Assembly (NCBI GenBank): GCA_964427155.1
Contig: CAYRSC010000006.1
Coordinates: forward strand, 1-60,039
Source: Desulfothermus sp964427155
GTDB lineage: Bacteria > Desulfobacterota > Desulfovibrionia > Desulfovibrionales > Desulfothermaceae
Length of the DNA stretch: 60,039 nt
Direction of reading: 5' to 3'
The notes beneath the pieces were generated by a model. The model had not been told where the DNA came from. It saw only the letters and a program-made list of their open reading frames with translations, and searched no databases. Below, piece by piece: positions 35,113 to 43,454 of the stretch; position 1 is the stretch's first letter; the number at the start of each line of letters is the position of its first letter. Position numbers and translations under genes: made by a program.

Positions 35113-36231
35113 CTACTCCCTCCAGTCCCCTTCAGGAAAGAGCCTTATCCATAGGTCCATCCCCACCTTTTCATATTCCCATATACGCCACCTTACAGCA
35201 TCCTTCATCTTTTCTATCTCAGCACCTGAAAAGGGGGAGACTCCCTGGACATCTCCCAGGGTTTTGGGGGATATAAAGACCTGTAACTCATCCACCAGGT
35301 CACATTGTACCAGGGATTGGGCCAGCATGCCACCCCCTTCACAGAGTATATGGTAGCATTTCTTTTCCTGAAAAATCCTCTCCATTGCTTTTTTAAGGTC
35401 TATTTTTCCTTCCCCACATAAAGGTATTTCCCATACCTCAATGCCTTTATCTCTCCAGGGTCTCCACGGGAGGGCCCTATCTTGTGGTATCCAGAATAGG
35501 GTCTGAGAGGGACGGGTGGAGAGGAGATAGAAATCCTTGTCCATAGGGGGTATGCGGGAGGTTATCACAATGGCCAGGGGTTGTTTTAGCTTGTTCTCCC
35601 TGGCCCTTACAGTGAGTCTGGGATCGTCCTTGAAGAATGTGTTTGCCCCTATCAATACCGCATCTACTCCTTTCCTCAGCTCCTGGACCCTTTCCCTGGA
35701 GGAGGGACAGGAGACCCATCTGGAGTCCCCTGTCCTGGTGGCTATCTTTCCATCTAGGGTCTGGGCCAGCTTCAGGATTACATAAGGTCTTTTCTCGGTG
35801 GACCACACCCTGAAGTCCCTTATAAGTTCTTTACATCTGTCTTCTTTTACGCCGGTTATAACTTCCAGACCATGTCCTCTTAAAAAGGAGACGCCACCTC
35901 CCTCTACACATGGGTTGGGGTCAATAGCTCCAACTACTACCCGTGTTATCCCATTTTTCAGGATGGCGTGGGTACAGGGAGGGGTCTTACCATGATGATT
36001 ACAGGGCTCCAGGGTAACCCACAGCGTGGCACCCTCAAGAGTGTGGCCCCTTTTTTTTGCATCTTCTATTGCCTCTATCTCTGCGTGGGGTCCTCCATAT
36101 TCCTTGTGCCATCCTTCTCCCAATATATCACCTGCTCTCGTAATAACCGCCCCCACACAGGGATTGGGGCAGGTCTTCCTCCACCCCCTTCTGGCAAGTT
36201 CTATTGCCCGTTCCATAAAATAGGTGTTCAT
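35113..36231 (-). CDS. ribD: Bifunctional pyrimidine deaminase/reductase RibD
   Basis: 372 residues. The deaminase domain has PNPCVGAVI, the catalytic GGPHAEIEAIEDA and the zinc ligands TLEPCNHHGKTPPC; the reductase domain from about residue 145 has RPYVILKLAQTLDGKIATRTGDSRW and LCEGGGMLAQSL. Both act after GTP cyclohydrolase II. Only 6 bp separate it from the riboflavin synthase gene. No FMN riboswitch fits in the 23 bp upstream. Confidence 0.96.
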   Translation of the reverse strand: MNTYFMERAIELARRGWRKTCPNPCVGAVITRAGDILGEGWHKEYGGPHAEIEAIEDAKKRGHTLEGATLWVTLEPCNHHGKTPPCTHAILKNGITRVVVGAIDPNPCVEGGGVSFLRGHGLEVITGVKEDRCKELIRDFRVWSTEKRPYVILKLAQTLDGKIATRTGDSRWVSCPSSRERVQELRKGVDAVLIGANTFFKDDPRLTVRARENKLKQPLAIVITSRIPPMDKDFYLLSTRPSQTLFWIPQDRALPWRPWRDKGIEVWEIPLCGEGKIDLKKAMERIFQEKKCYHILCEGGGMLAQSLVQCDLVDELQVFISPKTLGDVQGVSPFSGAEIEKMKDAVRWRIWEYEKVGMDLWIRLFPEGDWRE

Positions 36232-36254
36232 CCCCTCCGTCCCCTTTGATGGAC

Positions 36255-36722
36255 CTATGAGCCCAGCGGGTGGGGTATTATCTCTATACCTGCCTCTTGG
36301 AGCATGGCCAGGGATAACTGGTCAGGATAGCCTTCTAAAAAGAGGATCCTCTTCACCCCACAGTTGATTAGCATCTTAGTACAGATGAGACATGGCTGGT
36401 GAGTACAGTAGAGGTCACAGCCGTTTAGAGAGATCCCATGGAGTGCGGCCTGGATAATGACATTTTGTTCCGCATGGAGTCCCCGGCACAACTCATGCCT
36501 CTCCCCTGAGGGGACCTGAAGTTTTTCCCGCAGACACCCCACTTCCAAACAGTGTTTTATGCCAGAGGGTGCCCCGTTATATCCTGTGGCCAGTATCCTT
36601 TTATCTTTTACTGCCACAGCCCCCACCTTTCTCCTCAGGCACGTGGAGCGCTCTGAAACCAGCAGGGCTATCTTTAAAAAATATTCATCCCATGAGATCC
36701 TGGGATCTATTTTATCCTCCAT
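36255..36722 (-). CDS. dCMP deaminase (ComEB family)
   Basis: 155 residues of the cytidine/deoxycytidylate deaminase fold. Zinc ligands are HAEQN near residue 84 and PCLIC near residue 111. CLRRKVGAVAVKDKRILATGYNG is the family N-terminal signature. It deaminates dCMP to dUMP for thymidylate synthesis. Placed between fabF and ribD in the same run; the mechanistic similarity to RibD may reflect only shared operon history. Confidence 0.92.
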   Translation of the reverse strand: MEDKIDPRISWDEYFLKIALLVSERSTCLRRKVGAVAVKDKRILATGYNGAPSGIKHCLEVGCLREKLQVPSGERHELCRGLHAEQNVIIQAALHGISLNGCDLYCTHQPCLICTKMLINCGVKRILFLEGYPDQLSLAMLQEAGIEIIPHPLGS

Positions 36723-36751
36723 GGTCCTATGATGAATCTTATTAATGGGCT

Positions 36752-37996
36752 CTAGTCTTCAAATCTCTTATATAATAGACAGGCATTGGTTCCCCCGAAA
36801 CCAAAGGAGTTACAAAGAACATAGTTAACTGCCTTTTCCCGGGCACCCTCAGAGACATAGTCCAGGTCACATTCAGGATCAGGATTCTCCAGGTTTATGG
36901 TGGGAGGGATTATCCCATGGTAGAGAGTAAGTACACTAAATACACTTTCAATTCCCCCTGCGGCACCCAGGAGGTGTCCTATCATGGACTTGTTGGCCGT
37001 AATGGGGATACGATAGGCGTGGTTTCCAAAGACCTTTTTTATGGCCCTAGTTTCACACAGGTCGTTTAAGGGTGTAGAGGTCCCGTGGGCATTTATGTGG
37101 TCCACCTCTTCAGGGGAGATCTGGGCCTCATTAAGTGCCGACCTCATGGCCTGTGCCATTCCCTCTCCTGTATCGTCAGGCGCGGTTATATGATGGGCAT
37201 CTGCTGATGCCCCAAATCCAACCAGCTCCGCATATATCTTTGCCCCTCGGTCCCTTGCATGTTCCAGCTCTTCAAGGAGAAGAAGACCACAACCCTCTGA
37301 TATTACAAAACCATCCCTTTCCCTGTCAAAGGGACGAGATGCCTTTTCTGGCTCATGGTTCCTTGTGGAAAGGGCCTTCATGGCATTAAATCCAGAGACC
37401 GCCATTGGGGTGATAGTGGATTCAACACCTCCACATATCATGGCCTTTACTCGTCCCAGTTTTATGTCTGAGAAGGCATAACCAATACTATGACACCCTG
37501 AGGCACAGGCAGAGTTGGTAACCATATTGGGTCCTTTGGCGCGGGTAAAGATGGCTATCTGTCCAGCGGCAATGTTAGAGATGAGCTTGGGGATATAAAA
37601 GGGTGAGATCTTTCTTGGTCCTCTTTTGATAAGGCGGGAGTGAAATTCCTCAATGGTCTCCAGTCCCCCCAGACCACATCCCAATACAATCCCCACCTCT
37701 GTGGCGTTTTCCTCTGTTATCTTAAGTCCTGCATCCTGAAAAAGCATACTTGCAGCGGCCACAGCAAATTGATTAAATCTGTCCATCCTCTTGATCTGTT
37801 TTTTGGGAATAAATTCTTCAGGCCTAAAGTCCCTTACCTCTCCTGCTATTTTGGTCTCAAAAGGAGATGGATCAAATTTGGTTATGGTCTTTATCCCGGA
37901 TTCTCCATGAATAAGTCGTTTCCAGGAGTCCCAGGCATTGCTCGCAAGGGGAGTTATGCCTGCTATCCCTGTAACCACCACCCTTTTATATCGCAT
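36752..37996 (-). CDS. fabF: Beta-ketoacyl-ACP synthase II
   Basis: About 414 residues of the condensing enzyme for chain elongation. The catalytic Cys is in TNSACASGCHSIG, and the two His are in INAHGTSTPLND and NKSMIGHLLGAAGG. The C-terminal CNSFGFGGTNACLLY is typical. The frame begins at 38,041, but GGAG seven bases before the ATG at 37,996 gives the family start MRYKRVVVTGIAGITPL. Confidence 0.96.
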   Translation of the reverse strand: MRYKRVVVTGIAGITPLASNAWDSWKRLIHGESGIKTITKFDPSPFETKIAGEVRDFRPEEFIPKKQIKRMDRFNQFAVAAASMLFQDAGLKITEENATEVGIVLGCGLGGLETIEEFHSRLIKRGPRKISPFYIPKLISNIAAGQIAIFTRAKGPNMVTNSACASGCHSIGYAFSDIKLGRVKAMICGGVESTITPMAVSGFNAMKALSTRNHEPEKASRPFDRERDGFVISEGCGLLLLEELEHARDRGAKIYAELVGFGASADAHHITAPDDTGEGMAQAMRSALNEAQISPEEVDHINAHGTSTPLNDLCETRAIKKVFGNHAYRIPITANKSMIGHLLGAAGGIESVFSVLTLYHGIIPPTINLENPDPECDLDYVSEGAREKAVNYVLCNSFGFGGTNACLLYKRFED

Positions 37997-38046
37997 ATAA
38001 TGGCTCCATATTTTTAGGTGCCCCCCTGTTATGGGGGGCATTGATT

Positions 38047-38286
38047 CTATTTGTTATTTAGCTTAGTCTCAATATAGTCTATAACATCCTGGACCGTCCT
38101 TAACTTCTGTGCCTCTTCATCGTCTATCTCCATCCCAAATTCATCCTCCATGGCCATGATGAGCTCAGTGAGGTCAAGGGAATCCGCCCCAAGGTCATCC
38201 ACAAAAGATGCCTCAGGGACTACCTCTTCAGGGTCCACATCCAGCTGTTCAGATACGATTTCCTTTATTTTCTCTAATACAGACAT
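38047..38286 (-). CDS. acpP: Acyl carrier protein
   Basis: 79 residues, strongly acidic. The phosphopantetheine attachment serine is in DDLGADSLDLTELIMAMEDEF near residue 37. It carries growing acyl chains between the Fab enzymes encoded on either side. Well placed GAGGAGGAAAC before the ATG. Confidence 0.97.
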   Translation of the reverse strand: MSVLEKIKEIVSEQLDVDPEEVVPEASFVDDLGADSLDLTELIMAMEDEFGMEIDDEEAQKLRTVQDVIDYIETKLNNK

Positions 38287-38310
38287 GTTTCCTCCTCTTT
38301 TTTGTTTTGG

Positions 38311-39063
38311 TTAGAGATAAAGTCCTCCATTTACAGAAAACACCTGTCCAGTAATGTAGCCTGCTTCATCTGAGGCAAGCCACCTAACCAAGGATGCCAC
38401 CTCTTCTGGGGTTCCAAATCTTCCCAGGGGGATTTTAGAGAGATAGAGCTTTTTGGTCTCTTCATCCAGTTTTTCGGTCATCTCTGTTCTTATAAACCCA
38501 GGGGCAATGGCGTTTACAGTGATGTTTCGGGGGGCAAGCTCCAGGGCCGCGGCCTTGGTAAGCCCTATTATACCTGCCTTGGATGCACAATAATTGACCT
38601 GTCCTGGATTACCAGAGAGGGCCACTACAGATGTGATGTTTATTATTCTTCCCCTTCTCTGTCTCACCATTATCTTTGCCGCTTCCCGGGTAAAATAGAA
38701 GGTCCCCGAGAGATTTACATCAATCACCCTTTGCCACTGTTCCTTTTTCATACGCAGGATAAGCCCATCTGCAGTGATCCCTGCATTGTTTACCATTACC
38801 TCTAGGCTCACCTTGTTTTTGATCTCTTCCTTAAAAAAGGCCTCCACTGCACCTTGATCTCCAGCATCCACCTGGAAGGCCCTGGCCCTTCCCCCTTCTT
38901 TTTCTATGGCATCACATAGCTTTTTTGCCATGTCTTCCCTTGATACATAGGTAAAATAGACCCTCCATCCAGCCTTTGCCAGGGTAATACAGATGGAGCT
39001 TCCTATTCCCCTGGAGCCCCCAGTTACAATGGCTACCTTAGGCAAGTTGGTGGATTTTTTCAT
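38311..39063 (-). CDS. fabG: 3-oxoacyl-ACP reductase
   Basis: 250 residues, short-chain dehydrogenase fold. NADPH motif TGGSRGIGSSI near residue 16, NNAGIT near 90, catalytic Ser in ITSVVALSG and Tyr-x3-Lys in YCASKAGIIG. It reduces 3-oxoacyl-ACP. A GTG four codons upstream (39,075) is in frame, but its GGAG serves as ribosome binding site for the ATG at 39,063. Confidence 0.95.
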   Translation of the reverse strand: MKKSTNLPKVAIVTGGSRGIGSSICITLAKAGWRVYFTYVSREDMAKKLCDAIEKEGGRARAFQVDAGDQGAVEAFFKEEIKNKVSLEVMVNNAGITADGLILRMKKEQWQRVIDVNLSGTFYFTREAAKIMVRQRRGRIINITSVVALSGNPGQVNYCASKAGIIGLTKAAALELAPRNITVNAIAPGFIRTEMTEKLDEETKKLYLSKIPLGRFGTPEEVASLVRWLASDEAGYITGQVFSVNGGLYL

Positions 39064-39079
39064 GATTATCTCCACTTAG

Positions 39080-40078
39080 TCAAAATTGTAACAGGAAACT
39101 CCCCCAGGTAAGTCCTGCTCCAAAGGTGGAGAGAAGGACCTTATCCCCGGCAGAGATCCTTTTTTCATAATAGGCCTCACTAAGGGCAATTATTACAGAG
39201 GCCGCAGAGGTATTGCCATATCTGTCCACATTTACAAAGACCTTTTCCCTGGGAAAATTCATCTTTTTTGCCACTGCGTCTATTATTCTCAGATTTGCCT
39301 GATGGGGGATAAACAGGGAGATCTCAGAGAGGGAGAGATGGTTTTTTTCAAGAAGCCGAAGATTCATTTCTGCCATTCCCCTCACTGCATGTTTAAAAAG
39401 TTCCCTCCCCTGCATCTGAATAAAATAGTCTTCGCTCACCTTTTGTCCCACCTGAAAGGGAGATGCAGAACCTCCCTCTTTCCCCACTGGGAGCAGATGT
39501 CCCAGGGATCCATCTGCCTTAAGGAGTATATCCACCACCCTGGAGCACCCCTTTCCTTCTCCAGAGAGCAGGGCGGCCCCTGCACCGTCTCCAAAGAGGA
39601 CACAGGTGTTTCTGTCCTCAAAGTTTACCCGGGAGGTACACACCTCACTTCCCACCAGTAATATCTTGGCATCGGGCCTCACTGCCACTATCCCCCGACT
39701 CACCTCCAGTCCATAGGAAAAACCAGAGCAACCAGCGGCAATGTCCATGGCCATTTCACAGTTTATGGCGCCAAGTTTGTCCTGGAGTACACACCCTGCA
39801 GTTGGAGTACAATAATCAGGAGTAAAGGTGGCTACAAAGATGTGGGTAATCTCTTTGGCCCCTATCCCCGCCATCTCCATGGCCATTAAGGCTGCCTTAT
39901 GGGCCAGGTCAGAACACGTTTCTCCTGGTGCAGCCATCCTCCTCTCCCGGATCCCCGTCCTGGTGACAATCCACTCGTCTGAGGTGTTTACCATCCTCTC
40001 TAGTTGTCTATTACTCAACACCTGTTGTGGGACATAATACCCAAGTCCCAGGATGTAGGTGGAATTATTGTGTCTCAT
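39080..40078 (-). CDS. fabH: Beta-ketoacyl-ACP synthase III
   Basis: 332 residues; starts fatty acid synthesis by condensing acyl-CoA with malonyl-ACP. Catalytic Cys in DIAAGCSGFSYGLE near residue 116, His in FIPHQANLRI and Asn in RYGNTSAASV. Its start overlaps the plsX end by 14 bp. Confidence 0.96.
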   Translation of the reverse strand: MRHNNSTYILGLGYYVPQQVLSNRQLERMVNTSDEWIVTRTGIRERRMAAPGETCSDLAHKAALMAMEMAGIGAKEITHIFVATFTPDYCTPTAGCVLQDKLGAINCEMAMDIAAGCSGFSYGLEVSRGIVAVRPDAKILLVGSEVCTSRVNFEDRNTCVLFGDGAGAALLSGEGKGCSRVVDILLKADGSLGHLLPVGKEGGSASPFQVGQKVSEDYFIQMQGRELFKHAVRGMAEMNLRLLEKNHLSLSEISLFIPHQANLRIIDAVAKKMNFPREKVFVNVDRYGNTSAASVIIALSEAYYEKRISAGDKVLLSTFGAGLTWGSFLLQF

Positions 40079-41180
40079 CTGTCTCGTCCGTGGATTGAGA
40101 ATCCTCTGTGGAGATACTCTTGCCTGCGGACTGAAGAAGGTTCTTCAGCCTATAGAAACGGGTTATCTCGGGATGGAGTTCTATCTCCCTTTTTATCTTT
40201 TCCACAATATCTATCTTGATCAGGGATGCCGCAAGCTTGATGGCCTGAGCAATGGATTTTGGAGAAGAACTTCCGTGACATACTATAACGGCCCCCTTTA
40301 ATCCAAGGAGAGGGGCCCCTCCATATTCTTCGTAGTCAAATCTCTTTATTAGCCGTCTAAAGGCAGGTCGGGCGAGAAATCCACCTATTCTGGTGAGGAT
40401 TCCCTTTTTTATCTCTTTTTTTAACACCTTGCTAAAGGATTTACCCAGTCCCTCACATAATTTAAGGGCGATATTTCCCACAAATCCATCACATACTGCA
40501 ATATCCACTCCATTGCCGAATACATCTCTCCCCTCCACATTCCCTATAAAATTCAGAGAGGTGTTTTTTAGGAGGTTATATGCCTCATTTACCTGGGCAT
40601 TGCCCTTACCCTGTTCTTCTCCTATATTTAGAAGTCCAACTGCGGGACTTTCCATGTGGAGGATGGTTCGGGCAAAGATGTCGGCCATGATTGCGAATTG
40701 CACCAGGTGTCTTGGTTTAGAATCAATGTTCGCACCAACATCAATGAGTATAAGGGGACGTCCTTCTCTAGGCATTACAGTGGCAAGTCCAGGGCGATCC
40801 ACCCCCTTTATTCTCCCCAGAGAAAATATTCCACATCCCAGGGTAACACCTGTATGCCCTGCACTCACCACGCCGTGGGCCATTCCATCTTTTACTAGAT
40901 TACATGCAATCTGGATGGATGTATTTTTTTTTCTTCGCAGGATATAAGAGGGTTTGTCGTTCATCTCTGCCACTTCATCTGCATGTATGATCTCCACATC
41001 TAGGCCCGTGAGGTCATACTTTTCTAACTCTTCCCGTATCTCCAGGTCCTTTCCCACCAGTTTTAGAGATACATCCACCTCCCTTGCGGCCCTTATTGCC
41101 CCCTCAATGGTCACAGGGGGGCCAAAGTCTCCCCCCATGACATCCAGGGCGATACTTGGCCTGTGGCTATTCTTGCTCAT
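40065..41180 (-). CDS. plsX: Phosphate acyltransferase PlsX
   Basis: 371 residues. It makes acyl-phosphate from acyl-ACP for the PlsY step of phospholipid synthesis. Recognisable blocks are SIALDVMGGDFGP at the N-terminus, VSAGHTGVTLGCGIFSLGRI, and VEGRDVFGNGVDIAVCDGFVGNIALK. A C-terminal ~35-residue Ser/Thr/Asp-rich tail goes beyond the usual end. It overlaps rpmF by 14 bp. Confidence 0.95.
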   Translation of the reverse strand: MSKNSHRPSIALDVMGGDFGPPVTIEGAIRAAREVDVSLKLVGKDLEIREELEKYDLTGLDVEIIHADEVAEMNDKPSYILRRKKNTSIQIACNLVKDGMAHGVVSAGHTGVTLGCGIFSLGRIKGVDRPGLATVMPREGRPLILIDVGANIDSKPRHLVQFAIMADIFARTILHMESPAVGLLNIGEEQGKGNAQVNEAYNLLKNTSLNFIGNVEGRDVFGNGVDIAVCDGFVGNIALKLCEGLGKSFSKVLKKEIKKGILTRIGGFLARPAFRRLIKRFDYEEYGGAPLLGLKGAVIVCHGSSSPKSIAQAIKLAASLIKIDIVEKIKREIELHPEITRFYRLKNLLQSAGKSISTEDSQSTDETDETQ

Positions 41181-41349
41181 CTTTTGTTAGATACTCCCTA
41201 CCTGCATATTTTCCACAAGAAGGACAGATCCTGTGGGGTAGGGTAGGGCTTCCACATTCACACTCAATCACGTTGGGTACAGGCACTCTATGATGGGAAC
41301 GCCTCATTCCCTTTCTGGATTTAGAAGTCCTTTTCTTTGGTACAGCCAT
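41167..41349 (-). CDS. rpmF: 50S ribosomal protein L32
   Basis: 60 residues, starting MAVPKKRTSKSRKGMRRSHH as in the family. Cysteines at ECEC and CPSC form the zinc site of the C+ type. The yceD-rpmF-plsX-fab order is widely conserved in bacteria and couples ribosome and membrane synthesis. Confidence 0.96.
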   Translation of the reverse strand: MAVPKKRTSKSRKGMRRSHHRVPVPNVIECECGSPTLPHRICPSCGKYAGREYLTKDEQE

Positions 41350-41377
41350 AGCTAACCCTCATTCTCTTTTTTATTTT

Positions 41378-41893
41378 TTAACTTATCTTCAGATTTTTCA
41401 AGACCTCAAGCCTTGGATCCACTACCTCTGTGGGACAGGTGCATTTTTCAAAGTTGAGATTACTTCCGCACCTGGGACACAGGCCCTTACAGGATTCATT
41501 GCACAATATCTTTGTTGGCAGGGCCAGAAGCAATTGTTCCCACAATATCCCCCCTATATCTAACAGGAGTTCCCCATTTTCTTCTATTAGAAAAGAGGGT
41601 CCAAAACTTTTCTCATCTTCCACTTCCTCTACGATATTAAAGGAGGCGTCCACTCTTATATGGGCATCCTCTCCACATCTATCACAGGGGATTATAAGGC
41701 CTCCTCCCACATGTCCCTTGATTAAACAACACTCTTCCTCTACCATTATCCGTAGATGGGCAATCAGTGGCTCTTCTATGGTATAGGGGAGAGAAAATTC
41801 CTCTATTGGGGCCCTCCATATCTCCTGTTGATTACATAACAGCTCCCGCCCCATAGGAGGAATCTCTCTAACCTTTAAATAATAGCCCTCCAT
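41378..41893 (-). CDS. yceD: DUF177 / YceD family protein
   Basis: 171 residues. Shows the C-rich centre PCDRCGEDAHI and the C-terminal CNESCKGLCPRCGSNLNFEKCTC typical of the family. In plants and E. coli the family is linked to 23S rRNA accumulation. It is the first gene of the long minus-strand run and lies directly upstream of rpmF as usual. Confidence 0.88.
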   Translation of the reverse strand: MEGYYLKVREIPPMGRELLCNQQEIWRAPIEEFSLPYTIEEPLIAHLRIMVEEECCLIKGHVGGGLIIPCDRCGEDAHIRVDASFNIVEEVEDEKSFGPSFLIEENGELLLDIGGILWEQLLLALPTKILCNESCKGLCPRCGSNLNFEKCTCPTEVVDPRLEVLKNLKIS

Positions 41894-41910
41894 GTGTGTG
41901 TCTCCGTCTT

Positions 41911-41951
41911 AGAAGTGTGTAAATCTAGCTTTACACTTCTGGATTTGTCAA
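41911..41951 (-). promoter_or_regulatory. Promoter of the yceD-fab-rib-holA run with overlapping inverted repeat
   Basis: On the minus strand, TTGACA (41,946-41,951), an 18-bp spacer and TAGATT (41,922-41,927), about 30 bp before the yceD start. Across the -10 and spacer lies an inverted repeat, AGAAGTGTGTAAA (41,911-41,923) and TTTACACTTCT (41,930-41,940), perfect apart from a 2-nt insertion. The position is that of a repressor operator. The regulator is unknown. Confidence 0.6.
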
Positions 41952-42137
41952 GTTTATAATCCATGTTCCTTTTTCCACAAATAATCCTACTTTTCTTTTT
42001 CTCTGTCCATAATAAAATTTTTTTTATCATAATACTCATATCCTCGTGCATAATATAAACCTTAATAATAGAACTAATTTGCTTTATTTTTAAAGAGATA
42101 ATTCCATATTGTGAAAAAAATAACTTAACAAAAAAAG

Positions 42138-42167
42138 TTAACAGTGTAAAATTGTCTCTTCTATATT
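42138..42167 (+). promoter_or_regulatory. Candidate promoter of the hydrogenase operon
   Basis: TTAACA (42,138-42,143), an 18-bp spacer and TATATT (42,162-42,167). It would give a leader of about 160 nt before the small subunit. The whole 41,952-42,335 gap is A+T rich with no convincing long gene; bases 41,952-42,137 show nothing else. Confidence 0.4.
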
Positions 42168-42222
42168 GTAAAAAAGTCATTTTTTTTGTATAGAGCAGTA
42201 ATAGCTCCTTTGATTGTTTAAT

Positions 42223-42249
42223 TGTGCAGTTTGTGCAATTTGTGCAATT
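42223..42249 (+). repeat. Three tandem 9-bp repeats in the hydrogenase leader
   Basis: TGTGCAGTT, TGTGCAATT, TGTGCAATT in direct succession, about 50 nt after the candidate start point and 87 bp before the small-subunit ATG. Iterated direct repeats at this position look like a protein-binding array or an RNA element. They do not fit the FNR or Rex palindromes. Confidence 0.7.
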
Positions 42250-42265
42250 AAATAGGAGAGGGGTG

Positions 42266-42355
42266 ATGGAAGGTCAAAAAGATGAAAGGGGTTTTGTTTT
42301 GTGTATTAAACTTTTTAAAGTGTTAGGGGGGGAAAATGAAAAGAGTATCCACTAA
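42266..42355 (+). CDS. Possible 29-residue leader ORF overlapping the hydrogenase start
   Basis: ATG 42,266 follows AGGAGAGGGG at 42,254-42,263 and runs 29 codons to TAA 42,353-42,355, 20 bp into the small-subunit gene in another frame. The product (MEGQKDERGFVLCIKLF...) matches no family I know. The strong ribosome binding site is the only support. It could couple translation to the hydrogenase gene or be chance. Confidence 0.25.
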   Translation: MEGQKDERGFVLCIKLFKVLGGENEKSIH

Positions 42356-43442
42356 CAATCTGTTTGGGATGTGTTCCCGAAGGGACTTTCTGAAGTACTG
42401 CACCATAATGGCTGCCAGTATGGGACTCCCTTTGACTGCAGGGGAAAAGATTGCGGATGCCCTCACCAGTCCCAAGCGTCCGGCGGTTATCTGGATCTCA
42501 GGTCAGGGGTGTACTGGATGTACTGAAAGTCTCCTTCGTACCAGTCATCCCACCCTGGCTACCCTTATTTTGGATATGATCTCTCTGGACTACAATGAGA
42601 CATTAAATGCTGGTGCTGGGAGGCAGGCAGAGGAATTTATGGAGAGGTCTGTGGAAGAGAATAGGGGGAAATTCGTCCTGGTCATTGAGGGTGCTATCCC
42701 CACAAAGGATGGAGGGATCTATTGTCAGATAGCAGGCAAGCCCTTTGTGAAGATAGTGAAGGACCTGGCAGATAAGGCTGGAGCCATAATTGCCATAGGT
42801 TCCTGTGCATCCTGGGGAGGGATCCCCTCTGCAGACCCAAATCCCACTGGTGCAAAGGGTGCCCCTGAGGTGCTCAAGGATAAGACAGTGGTCACCATCC
42901 CTGGCTGTCCTGCAAATCCATATAACTTCCTATCCACGGTGGCATTTTATCTAACCTATAAGAAACTTCCTGAGTTAGATAAAAAGGGGAGACCTAAATT
43001 TGCCTACTCCCGTCTCATTCATGAAAATTGTGAGAGAAGGCCTCATTTTGATGCAGGTAGGTTTGCGGAACGTTTTGGAGATGAAGGGCATAGAAAGGGA
43101 TACTGTCTCTTTAAACTGGGATGTAAGGGGCCAGTTACTTATAATAATTGTTCCATCCTTCAGTTTAATGATGTGGGTACCTGGCCTGTGAGGTGTGGAC
43201 ATCCCTGTTTTGGATGTAGTGAAGATGGTGTGGGCTTTAATATTCCATTCTTTGTGGAGGCAAATATTACCAAATCCAGCGTCATTACCCCTGCGGCCAC
43301 CCCTGCAGGCATAGAATATGAGCGGGGTGGAAAGGTCTCCGGCACTGCTGCTGGACTTATTGGTGCCGCAGTAGGTGCGGCAATAGGGGCAGGGGCAGTG
43401 AGCGTGAGCAAGATGAAATCAGAATCAGAAGATGAAAAATAA
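42336..43442 (+). CDS. [NiFe] hydrogenase small subunit, Tat-exported and membrane-anchored
   Basis: 368 residues. Tat signal with SRRDFLK at residues 14-20, then the proximal cluster motif GCTGCTESLL, CPANPYN, and the C-terminal cluster cysteines around CERRPHFD, CLFKLGCKGPVTYNNC and CGHPCFGCSEDG. A C-terminal Ala/Gly hydrophobic segment (about residues 335-355) probably anchors it in the membrane. Together with the FeS protein, NrfD-type subunit and large subunit it forms a periplasm-facing uptake hydrogenase of the Hyb type, feeding menaquinone. GGGGGG directly before the ATG is a weak ribosome site. Confidence 0.93.
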   Translation: MKRVSTNNLFGMCSRRDFLKYCTIMAASMGLPLTAGEKIADALTSPKRPAVIWISGQGCTGCTESLLRTSHPTLATLILDMISLDYNETLNAGAGRQAEEFMERSVEENRGKFVLVIEGAIPTKDGGIYCQIAGKPFVKIVKDLADKAGAIIAIGSCASWGGIPSADPNPTGAKGAPEVLKDKTVVTIPGCPANPYNFLSTVAFYLTYKKLPELDKKGRPKFAYSRLIHENCERRPHFDAGRFAERFGDEGHRKGYCLFKLGCKGPVTYNNCSILQFNDVGTWPVRCGHPCFGCSEDGVGFNIPFFVEANITKSSVITPAATPAGIEYERGGKVSGTAAGLIGAAVGAAIGAGAVSVSKMKSESEDEK

Positions 43443-43454
43443 GGGGGCAGTCTC

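Noticed and set aside
41875..42180. 101-codon minus-strand ORF upstream of yceD
   Set aside because: A+T-rich chance frame that covers the promoter and palindrome; composition is not protein-like.
42138..42265. Sigma-54 promoter for the hydrogenase operon
   Set aside because: No TGGCAC-N5-TTGC-like sequence is present in the gap.
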